From positions 1-14,884 of the forward strand of contig JAEUQE010000226.1 in the NCBI GenBank assembly GCA_016789785.1: 14,884 bases of DNA, in the 5' to 3' direction. This document shows positions 7,541-14,369 of this stretch, one piece after another. How positions within the stretch are numbered: the first letter of the stretch is position 1; every line of letters begins with the position of its first letter. The notes beneath the pieces were generated by a model. The model saw nothing but the letters and a program-made list of their open reading frames with translations. It made no database searches and had not been told where the DNA came from. This DNA is from Bryobacterales bacterium (lineage in GTDB: Bacteria > Acidobacteriota > Terriglobia > Bryobacterales > Bryobacteraceae). The translations under genes and the position numbers were made by a program.

Positions 7541-8449
7541 ATGACCCAGACTCGCCGGTCCTTTCTGCAGGCGAGCACCGCGCTGGTGGCGGCATCGTCC
7601 GGCGCCGCCCAAGGCGCCGGCAGCACAGCCGGTCAGCCCCCGCGCATGAAGTTTGGAGGCGTCGAAATCAGCCGGCTCGTGCTCGGCGTGAATCCCTTCT
7701 ACGGGTATGCGCACTTCAACGGCATCTACGGCCAGATGATGCGCGATTGGTACACGCCCGAAAAGGTTGTGGAGGTGATGCTGCGCGCACAGGAGTTCGG
7801 TATCAACGCGTTCAACTACGTGTCGCTCGGGCGCGGACCGCAGGACTGGAAACGATTTCTCGGCGCGGGTGGCAGGATGCATCTCATCCCGCAAGTCACC
7901 GCCGGCGACGATGCCGCGCAGATGGTCCGCGACCTCAAGCCGCTGGCGCTCCAGCGTCAGGGCGAAGTGCTCGACAAGGCGTGGGAGAACGGCGCCATGG
8001 AAGCCGAGCACGAGTGGTGCAAGAAGGCGCGCCAACTCGGTGTCCTCGTGGGCGTTGGCACACACAAGCCCGAAGTCATTGAGTACGTCGAAGACAAGGG
8101 CTGGGACGTCGACTTCTATGCAGGCTGCGTCTACAACCGCACGCGTACGCCAGAGGAATGGCGCAAGGTGCTGGGCGGCGAGATGATGGAAATGCATCGC
8201 GAAGCCTATCTGCAGAGCGATCCTCCGCGCATGTACACAGTGATGCGTCAGACCAAGCGGCCGTGCTTCGCATTCAAGATCCTGGCGGCGGGCAGGATCA
8301 CCAGCGACCGTGATGTGGAGCAAGCGTTTCGCACGGCGTTCCGCAGCTTGAAGCCGATTGACGGTGTGTATGTCGGAATGTGTCCGAGACTCAAGGACGA
8401 AGTGAAGCTCAACTCCGAACTGGTAGCCCGCATCGTGAGTGAGACTTAG
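7541..8449 (+). CDS. Tat-exported TIM-barrel-like protein resembling aldo/keto reductases
   Basis: This 302-residue protein starts at ATG 7541, with GGGAGGT 7 bases upstream. An ATG-less extension to 7469 is possible but would hide the signal. The N-terminus has TRRSFLQASTALVAA (4-18), a twin-arginine signal, so the protein should be folded before export. The mature part begins MKFGGVEISRLVLGVNPF (36-53), the usual first strand of aldo/keto reductases. I do not see the family's full Asp-Tyr-Lys-His active site, so the enzymatic function is open. The protein may be a homologue of this fold used in sugar or lipid metabolism outside the cytoplasm. It runs convergent to the rloB gene, with 21 bp between the two stops. 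Confidence 0.85.
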   Translation: MTQTRRSFLQASTALVAASSGAAQGAGSTAGQPPRMKFGGVEISRLVLGVNPFYGYAHFNGIYGQMMRDWYTPEKVVEVMLRAQEFGINAFNYVSLGRGPQDWKRFLGAGGRMHLIPQVTAGDDAAQMVRDLKPLALQRQGEVLDKAWENGAMEAEHEWCKKARQLGVLVGVGTHKPEVIEYVEDKGWDVDFYAGCVYNRTRTPEEWRKVLGGEMMEMHREAYLQSDPPRMYTVMRQTKRPCFAFKILAAGRITSDRDVEQAFRTAFRSLKPIDGVYVGMCPRLKDEVKLNSELVARIVSET

Positions 8450-8470
8450 CTGGGTAGACCGAAGTGCGCG

Positions 8471-9103
8471 TCAGTGCTCCGATGGCGCGCTCTCGCGGCG
8501 TACGGCGAGCAGTCGCTCCACCAGGTGGTGAACCTGCGTTGAGGGGTTGCCGCCTTCACACCCACGTGTCTGTTGCCAGGCTTCGAGGTCTACGGCCCGA
8601 CGGATCGCGTCCGGACGCCGCGGCGTCAATTCGTCGCAGGGAAGATCCTTCTGATAGCCAGGCAGGTGCTGGCGGCACAGGCTCTGCGCCGAATGGCGGC
8701 TCAGTTCTCCGCGCTGATCCTGGAAGTGCAGCAACACCCAAAGTTCAAAACACGGGTTCGAGATTGCCAGCCGGATCGAGTTATCGCGCGCCTGCTGCTT
8801 TGTTTCGGGTACAAACGGGTGCTCATCAATGTCGAAGACACACCATACCTCGTCAAACCGTTGCCACGGGTCCTTCTTGCGGCGGGCGAGTCTTTCGGCC
8901 TCACGTCGTTCCCTCACAGCTTTCTCGACAAGGGTCTTCGGTGTACCGCCGGGAACGATCTCCAGGCGAACTGGGAGGCGCGCGGTGTGCCGAAGATGTT
9001 GGAAGTACCCAGGCTCCGTTTTCTCTCCCTCGCAAACGATGAGAAAGCGCGGATAAGGCTCGCGGCGTGGACGTTTTCGGTGAAGCCGGTCAGTCCGCGG
9101 CAT
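8471..9103 (-). CDS. rloB: RloB-family Toprim-like protein
   Basis: This 210-residue protein has a basic N-terminus, then FLIVCEGEKTEPGYF (20-34) with the acidic residues E25 and E30, and CVFDIDEHP (88-96) with the DxD pair D91 and D93. These fit the Toprim-like acidic cluster of the RloB family. The conserved NPCFELWVLLHF (116-127) is typical of RloB. It overlaps the rloA-like gene by 14 bp, with GAGGA 6 bases before its ATG, so the two are translationally coupled. RloB is known next to restriction loci in Campylobacter. AAA ATPase plus RloB pairs are also classed as AbiL-type abortive-infection systems, so a nuclease effector is likely. Its target is not known from sequence. Confidence 0.88.
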   Translation of the reverse strand: MPRTDRLHRKRPRREPYPRFLIVCEGEKTEPGYFQHLRHTARLPVRLEIVPGGTPKTLVEKAVRERREAERLARRKKDPWQRFDEVWCVFDIDEHPFVPETKQQARDNSIRLAISNPCFELWVLLHFQDQRGELSRHSAQSLCRQHLPGYQKDLPCDELTPRRPDAIRRAVDLEAWQQTRGCEGGNPSTQVHHLVERLLAVRRESAPSEH

Positions 9104-10337
9104 GAGGGTTCCTCAATGCCTTCCAAAGTGTTTCCGCGGCCACAACGGGAATCGCGCCGTACCTGCCCTGGAGATAGCCGCTCTGAAGGTTCTCCCCTCT
9201 TTTGGATTTGAATTCGGAGAGGGAGTACAGCGTGCTGCTTCCGTCCTCTTTCTTCTCCGTCAACCAGACCTCATCCTTCCGCAAACACTCAAGCAGATTG
9301 GTGTCGTGCGTGGTGAAGATGAGTTGGGCACCCTTCCGGTTGAGCTCCGGACTGGTGAAGAGTTCGATCAGACGGGCTGCGAGCAGCGGGTGAAGGTGCG
9401 CATCCAACTCGTCGATCGCCACGAGTCCGCCTTTTCGGAGCGCCTCCAGGACTGGTCCGAGTAACGACAAGAACGCCACTGTTCCTCGTGACTCCTGTTC
9501 GATCGAAAAGGTGACCGGAGGCCCATCCGAGCGGTGCCGGAAATCAATCCTGTGACGAGCAGAGTCTTGAAAGTCTGGCGCTTCTTCAGACTGCGCGGGC
9601 AGCGCCGGAGGAGGTTCTTCCGCTCTGACGTTGAGGCCGGCAATCCCCAGATCCGCCTGTCTCAGAGCATCCGCCACAACGGATCTCAGTGAGGCGTCCG
9701 CACTGCGATTGGCGGCCATATTCGCAAGAACTCGATCGGCGTGGACGTAGACCTCTTGCTCCGACAACCACCGATATACCGGAATCAGAGCAGCGTGGTT
9801 GTTCTGTGCCGCGGTCGAAAGAAATAGGCTGTTGGGGCGGGTGAAGCCCTCGATTGTCCGGTTCTCTCCTTGCATCTTCGAACTAAATCGGATCGGGGTT
9901 CCCACGCTTCGTTCAAACCACGCCTGCCTCTTGTTGTTTGGGTACACAAAGAGCCATTCCTGGCGGACAAGTTGCGAGTCAATCACGAATCCGTAGTGAT
10001 GGCGGATCCCGTTCAGGAGAAAGTCGACCTCGAAGGTAGACGGCTCGGTCAAGGTTTGGGCGGTCAACCGGAACGCCTGCCTGGGAACGCCGCCGTCCGG
10101 CTTCCATGTCCGGTGAGAGTCTTCCACGGCGGCGCGCATGAAAGAAAGCGCCTTGAGGACATTCGTCTTCCCCGAAGCGTTCGCGCCGAAAATCCCCGCC
10201 GCCGTAAGAACGCCGTGCTTCACCGCTCCGAATTGCCTCACCGTATCAGCCCGGTCCTTGAGCGGTGCTGCGACGAATGAAAGTTCCTGTTCGGTGCGGA
10301 AGGACAGGAAATTCGAGAACCGGAATCGCAGGAGCAT
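9090..10337 (-). CDS. rloA: RloA/AbiL-type AAA ATPase
   Basis: This 415-residue SMC/ABC-like ATPase shows an N-terminal RFRFSNFLSFR segment (4-14), Walker A GANASGKT (51-58), a signature-like ESRGT (282-286), Walker B GGLVAIDELDAHLHP (303-317) and a switch-histidine block FTTHD (341-345). This is the AAA_15/AAA_21 arrangement that partners RloB. The start at ATG 10337 has no Shine-Dalgarno match. A TATTTT box ends four bases before it, so leaderless translation is possible. It is the first gene of the pair, 122 bp after the end of the radical SAM gene on the same strand. The ATPase probably senses the invader and controls the RloB effector, by analogy with other AAA/Toprim pairs such as PARIS. 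Confidence 0.88.
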   Translation of the reverse strand: MLLRFRFSNFLSFRTEQELSFVAAPLKDRADTVRQFGAVKHGVLTAAGIFGANASGKTNVLKALSFMRAAVEDSHRTWKPDGGVPRQAFRLTAQTLTEPSTFEVDFLLNGIRHHYGFVIDSQLVRQEWLFVYPNNKRQAWFERSVGTPIRFSSKMQGENRTIEGFTRPNSLFLSTAAQNNHAALIPVYRWLSEQEVYVHADRVLANMAANRSADASLRSVVADALRQADLGIAGLNVRAEEPPPALPAQSEEAPDFQDSARHRIDFRHRSDGPPVTFSIEQESRGTVAFLSLLGPVLEALRKGGLVAIDELDAHLHPLLAARLIELFTSPELNRKGAQLIFTTHDTNLLECLRKDEVWLTEKKEDGSSTLYSLSEFKSKRGENLQSGYLQGRYGAIPVVAAETLWKALRNPHAAD

Positions 10338-10459
10338 ACTAAAAATAGCTTACCGTCAATTTTGCGGGCGATCTATGTCGAATCTCCGCGGTTCTGGCAG
10401 CTCTAAATAGGCTGACGACCGAACCACGCGGCACACCAGCACACGCTCGGCCCGCCGGA

Positions 10460-11650
10460 TCAGGCCGCGTGCGAGGCCGCGGGCTGCGACACCGCCGCCC
10501 GCACGCGCTCCTGGAACGCCGTCACTTCCACGTTGCCAAACATCGGGCAGATCGTACAGCCATGCAAAAGATTGCCCGTCAGCAGACCTTCGCGAATCTG
10601 CACCAACGGTTCGGAGTTGAGAGCCTCCAGCAGCCCGACCCCGCGAAAATCGCGAATGCGTTTATACATGCAGCAGGGCGCGATGTCGTTCGTCGCCCAG
10701 ACGAACGCCTCGCTCCATGGCATTAGGCAGTTCTTCGTCGTCTTGCCGGGCACTACCGGCGTCGGCGGAGGCTCCGGCACCTCGCTCGCATCGCCGCTGG
10801 CGTCCAGAATCTGCACAAACGTGCGGGATTTCTTGAACACGGGCTTCCCCTCACCCGTGACATCCACTTCCACTTCCGTGCGCATCATCCTGCGGCTGCC
10901 GTTCAGTGCTTCCTCCACGGCAGGGAGCACCGCAAACCACTTGCCGGCATCCTGCGCAATGCGCTTTCCGTTCTCCACGCTCGCACGCGCCCGCTCCAGA
11001 TCCGCATCACTCAGCGTCGCCACGGGATTCACGCTGATCATGCCCGGCAAGTCGTCATACTTCGACATCTCGGAAATCTGGAAATGATCCACGCCGAGAG
11101 CCACGCCCATCGCGACCCATTGATCGACGTCGAAGATCATCTTGTCATTGGCCACCGCATTCCAGATCAGCCGCGGTGTCGGCCGTTGATCAATCGCACA
11201 CTGCGCGCGGACGCGGAGGATATTGTAGGCGAAGGTCTCGAAATTGCCGCCTTTGCGGATCTCCTGATACATCTCCGGAACCACGGTGTCGCAGCTTGAC
11301 GTGATCTCGCTGCAGTAGGACAGAGCCCGCACCGCACGCGCCGTGAGCGGCTTTGCGAGATTCGAGATGATGGTCACCTGAAAGCCGTTGTCGAGCAGCT
11401 TCTCCAGATAATGATCCCAGTCCTTGACGATCGTGGTCTCCCCGCCGCCTGAGATCTGCACCTGCTTGACCCCGAGTTCGCGCATCTCGCGGACGAGCTG
11501 ATCGAACTCGGATATGTCGAGGTCCGCCTTGCGATGCCATGGCCGCGTCACTGCGCAGTAGGTGCACTTCAGATTGCAGCGCGTGGTAAATTCCAAGGTA
11601 ACCTTCTCGATCCCGCGAACATGCAGAAGGTCTTCGTAGGTGGGATTCAT
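10460..11650 (-). CDS. Radical SAM/SPASM-domain protein of unknown substrate
   Basis: This 396-residue protein has the radical SAM cluster motif CNLKCTYC (C25, C29, C32) and QISGGGET near 70, the usual SAM-binding glycine motif. Near the C-terminus it has a SPASM-type cysteine set: C308 in NCLMPW, C326/C327 in IAPCC, and C365/C368 in GCTICPM, consistent with an auxiliary iron-sulfur cluster. SPASM enzymes often mature peptides or modify nucleosides, but no peptide substrate gene is visible here. I chose ATG 11650 because the longer open frame upstream lacks family sequence and would run into the divergent peptidase gene. It is divergent from the PBP4-type gene and precedes rloAB on the same strand. 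Confidence 0.86.
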   Translation of the reverse strand: MNPTYEDLLHVRGIEKVTLEFTTRCNLKCTYCAVTRPWHRKADLDISEFDQLVREMRELGVKQVQISGGGETTIVKDWDHYLEKLLDNGFQVTIISNLAKPLTARAVRALSYCSEITSSCDTVVPEMYQEIRKGGNFETFAYNILRVRAQCAIDQRPTPRLIWNAVANDKMIFDVDQWVAMGVALGVDHFQISEMSKYDDLPGMISVNPVATLSDADLERARASVENGKRIAQDAGKWFAVLPAVEEALNGSRRMMRTEVEVDVTGEGKPVFKKSRTFVQILDASGDASEVPEPPPTPVVPGKTTKNCLMPWSEAFVWATNDIAPCCMYKRIRDFRGVGLLEALNSEPLVQIREGLLTGNLLHGCTICPMFGNVEVTAFQERVRAAVSQPAASHAA

Positions 11651-11672
11651 CTCTAGGGGCAGGGTAACGAAT

Positions 11673-13271
11673 GTGCGCTTGAAGTTGCAATGTGTGTGTG
11701 TCCTGCTGGCGGTATTGCCTGTGGCCGCCGCCGAAGCGAATCGCGTCGCCGCGCCGAAGAAGCGGCCCTCCAAGGTTGCCGCCAGGAGCGCGAAAAAGTC
11801 GTCCAAACCGCCCTCGAAGACCGTTGCGAAGACCGTGCCGCCGGCGCCGCGGCTGACCACCGCTCGCCGCATCGACACGCTGCTCGCGACGAAAGAGGCG
11901 CAGAGCGCGCGCTGGGGCATTCAGGTGAGGAGCCTCGCCACCGGAGCCATCGTCTACGAGCACAATCCCGATCAGCGCCTCACACCCGCATCCAACACGA
12001 AGCTCTTCTCCTCGGCACTGGCGATGACGCGCCTTGGCCCGAACCACAAGTTCCTCACGCGCATTGTGGCAACGCGGCGTCCCGACGCGGAAGGGCGCAT
12101 TGACGGCGACGTGCGTCTGCTGGGTGGCGGCGACCCGACGCTCTCGGGCCGCGCCTATCCCTACCGCAAGGACGACGAAGGCAGCAATCCCGTGGAGCCC
12201 ATTGAGCAACTCGCGGCGGAGTTGATCCGGCTGGGCGTGCGCGAGATCCGCGGCAACATTGTTGGCGACGACCGGCTGTTCATCCATGCACCGTATCCCG
12301 AAGGCTGGACCATCGACGATTCCCTGTGGGAATACGGGGCGCCGGTGAGTGCGCTCCCCTTCAATGACAACGCGTTCATGCTCAGCATCCGGCCCGGCGA
12401 GGCAACTGGCGATCTTGCACGTCTGGCGGTGAATCCGCCGTCGTTGCCGCTATGGATCGACAATCGCGTGGTCACCGCGGAGAACGGGCGATCCAACGTG
12501 CAAGTGGATCGCAGCCCCGGATCGCGGCAGTTGCGTGTGACCGGCACCGTGTCCATGAAAAGCAATGGAGTCCGCCAACTGCTCGCCGTCGACGACGCGG
12601 CGCTCTACGCGGCCCACGTGTTTCGCGACGTGCTGACGCAGAAGGGCATCGCGGTTCGCGGTGTGGCGGAAGCGCTCCATCGAACCTCGGTGGACGAGCC
12701 GCTGATCGAGGAAGGTGTCGAACTGGCACGCCGCGAATCGCCTCCGCTGGTGGAAGTCGCGCGCGTGGTGAATAAGGTGAGCCAGAACCTGCATGCCGAG
12801 ATCCTGCTGCGCGAAGTCGCACGAGTGCGCCGTCAGGAAGCGACCAGGGAGGCTGGGCTCAAGGAGATGGACACGTTCCTGGAGGAAGTTGGCATCAAAC
12901 CCGACGAGGTGCATTTCGAAGATGGCTCGGGGCTCTCCCGCCGGACGCTGCTGACCGCATCGGCGCTGGTGCGGTTGCTCACCTACATGGATAGGTCGCC
13001 ACATCGTGAGGCCTGGGACACGTTGTTGCCGGTCGCTGGTTATGACGGCACGCTGGCACGGCGTTTCGATCAGGCTGAGCAGGCGAGGGTGATTCACGCC
13101 AAGACGGGAACGCTTGCAACCACCAACGCGCTCTCGGGCTATCTCACCACCAGGCGCGGCGCGAGGCTTGCGTTCTCCATCATCGCCAACAATCATACGG
13201 TGCCCTCCTCCGAAATCCGCAAAGTGATTGATAGAATCGGAATTGCACTGCTTGATTGGGAAGGAAATTGA
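11673..13271 (+). CDS. dacB: PBP4-type D-alanyl-D-alanine carboxypeptidase/endopeptidase
   Basis: This 532-residue secreted peptidase of the PBP4/DacB (S13) family trims or cuts peptidoglycan cross-links in the periplasm. The signal peptide is residues 1-21 (VLLAVLPVAAA, cut before EANR). The catalytic set is SNTK (S107-K110), SQN (370-372) and KTG (477-479). A linker of about 30 residues (25-57), rich in lysine, serine and proline, separates the signal peptide from the domain. GTG 11673 is the start that best frames the signal; GCAGGG lies 8 bases upstream. Earlier in-frame GTG 11640 would enter the divergent gene. FmdB-type and small zinc-ribbon genes follow it. Confidence 0.92.
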   Translation: MRLKLQCVCVLLAVLPVAAAEANRVAAPKKRPSKVAARSAKKSSKPPSKTVAKTVPPAPRLTTARRIDTLLATKEAQSARWGIQVRSLATGAIVYEHNPDQRLTPASNTKLFSSALAMTRLGPNHKFLTRIVATRRPDAEGRIDGDVRLLGGGDPTLSGRAYPYRKDDEGSNPVEPIEQLAAELIRLGVREIRGNIVGDDRLFIHAPYPEGWTIDDSLWEYGAPVSALPFNDNAFMLSIRPGEATGDLARLAVNPPSLPLWIDNRVVTAENGRSNVQVDRSPGSRQLRVTGTVSMKSNGVRQLLAVDDAALYAAHVFRDVLTQKGIAVRGVAEALHRTSVDEPLIEEGVELARRESPPLVEVARVVNKVSQNLHAEILLREVARVRRQEATREAGLKEMDTFLEEVGIKPDEVHFEDGSGLSRRTLLTASALVRLLTYMDRSPHREAWDTLLPVAGYDGTLARRFDQAEQARVIHAKTGTLATTNALSGYLTTRRGARLAFSIIANNHTVPSSEIRKVIDRIGIALLDWEGN

Positions 13272-13274
13272 GGT

Positions 13275-13502
13275 ATGCCGATCTTTGAGTATCGCTGTGA
13301 TGATTGCGGAACAAAGTTTGAGAAACTGCTGCGGCGCTCGGCGGAGTCGAGTGGCGTGGAGTGTCCGAGTTGCGCCTCCGGGCATTTGACGCAGCAACTG
13401 TCGACGTTCGCCGCGCACGCCAACGGGCCATCGGCGCAACCTGCCATGGGGTCCTGCCCGAGTGGCATGTGCCGCACTCCCGGCCTTTGTGGACGCAACT
13501 AG
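13275..13502 (+). CDS. FmdB-family zinc-ribbon protein
   Basis: This 75-residue protein begins MPIFEYRCDDCGTKFE and carries CxxC pairs at C8/C11 and C30/C33, the zinc ribbon of FmdB/regulatory-type small proteins. The tail has additional cysteines (C61, C66, C72) that could bind metal or form disulphides. It starts three bases after the peptidase stop and is likely read from the same transcript. AAGGA lies about 9 bases before the ATG. FmdB-type proteins are often of unsettled function. Confidence 0.85.
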   Translation: MPIFEYRCDDCGTKFEKLLRRSAESSGVECPSCASGHLTQQLSTFAAHANGPSAQPAMGSCPSGMCRTPGLCGRN

Positions 13503-13509
13503 AGCGGCC

Positions 13510-13776
13510 ATGGAAGAGCGCGATTTTTTTGTCGAATCGAAGGTCAATAAGAACATCGACCTGATCTGCTCCTTCTGCAAGACGAAGGAGACATACGAGT
13601 TGCCGTGGGTGGTTCGCAAGAAGAAGCCGAGCCTTCCGCCGCGCGCCGATGAACGCGACCGCGCAAAGTTCGCCAAGCTGCAAAGCTACATGGTGCTGGC
13701 GCAGGACAAGGTCGCTTGCAAGCGGTGCCGGAGGAGCTTTGACATATCGGGTACGAAGACGCTCGCGTTCATCTAA
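13510..13776 (+). CDS. Small hypothetical protein with two CxxC motifs
   Basis: This 88-residue protein starts at ATG 13510, 8 bases after the FmdB stop, with only a weak ribosome site. CSFC (20-23) and CKRC (70-73) form a second, separate zinc-ribbon-like pair, split by a basic stretch (RKKKPSLPPRADERDR, 36-51). It has no signal peptide or membrane segment. I do not recognise a family. Its position suggests that it is the third gene of the operon behind the PBP4-type peptidase, and its basic character and metal pair could suit nucleic-acid or ribosome contact. That last point is inference. Confidence 0.7.
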   Translation: MEERDFFVESKVNKNIDLICSFCKTKETYELPWVVRKKKPSLPPRADERDRAKFAKLQSYMVLAQDKVACKRCRRSFDISGTKTLAFI

Positions 13777-13794
13777 GGCTCTTTGGTAGCGGGG

Positions 13795-14045
13795 TCAGAG
13801 CCCGAGCAGCGGCCTCAAACGCTCGCGAACCTCGGCGATCACGGTAGCCGGAACCTTGCACTCGAAAGCCGCGTCGCGAGCTTGCTACTCGGGGTGCCGA
13901 GTACACGCTGACGATGTTCTGGCCCCGAGGGGATGGTCACTTCAAACGGATAGCCCTTTTTCTGACTCGTTACAGGACAGGCCAACGCAAGCCGTCCCTC
14001 GAGTTGTACTCCCCCGGTGACAGGATAAGCGCGGAGCGGCGTCAT
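13795..14045 (-). pseudogene. mazF: Decayed MazF/PemK-type toxin gene
   Basis: On the minus strand, codons from 14045 read GRLALACPVTSQKKGYPFEVTIPSG, the middle of a MazF/PemK RNase toxin. The first 30-40 residues, including the conserved RGD entry of the fold, are missing: the toxin begins immediately at the antitoxin stop, so a deletion of roughly 100 bp joined the two genes. After IPSG the frame is lost. The family's C-terminus, AAFECKVPATVIAEVRERL, continues in another frame and ends at 13795. Several indels lie in between. The toxin cannot be active. Confidence 0.85.
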
Positions 14046-14280
14046 CGCTCACGTTGCTTGGGTCTACCCCAGTCAGTTTCGCGGTGCCGATTACGAGGCG
14101 TGATCTTGCTCACAAGTTCGTGGAGGGAGTAAGTCGTCTGCGCCGGACGCACGATGGTTGCACTTCCATGACGGACACCTCCACAGTGTCACCTTCTCCG
14201 ATCCTGGCCTCCGCGGCGCCAGCCTTTGGCAACCGCAAACCGAGACTGTTCCCCCAACGCACAACTTGAATTGTTCGCAT
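14042..14280 (-). pseudogene. mazE: Frameshifted MazE-type antitoxin gene
   Basis: From ATG 14280 the frame reads RTIQVVRWGNSLGLRLPK and then GEGDTVEVSV, the AbrB/SpoVT-type DNA-binding domain of MazE. After VSVM a one-base deletion (near 14160-14170) shifts the frame. The rest, IVRPAQTTYSLHELVSKITP and RHRETDWGRP, follows in the next frame to a stop at 14042. The frame as it stands ends instead at about 14110. The antitoxin's DNA-binding part is intact, but its toxin-binding tail is lost. The upstream gap to the divergent permease is only 89 bp. Confidence 0.85.
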
Positions 14281-14369
14281 GTATCTACAGTGAGCATAGC
14301 TTTCGGTCCGCCCCCAAGTCTCCTCCGTGACAACGACGCATCGCGCAAAGCCTATGCCACACTGGGCAG

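Noticed and set aside
7388..8323. 311-codon minus-strand frame over the Tat-exported gene
   Set aside because: It is antisense to a gene with a clear signal peptide and ribosome site, and has no recognisable domain.
11691..11702. TG dinucleotide run in the signal-peptide codons of the PBP4-type gene
   Set aside because: Only about five to six repeats, in a normally coding stretch; too short to claim phase variation.
11190..12287. 365-codon minus-strand frame over the radical SAM/peptidase junction
   Set aside because: It overlaps two better supported genes and shows only shadow-frame composition.
13777..13802. GGCTCT/AGAGCC inverted repeat after the two-CxxC gene
   Set aside because: The 6-bp stem is separated by 14 bases and has no T-tract, so it does not qualify as an intrinsic terminator.
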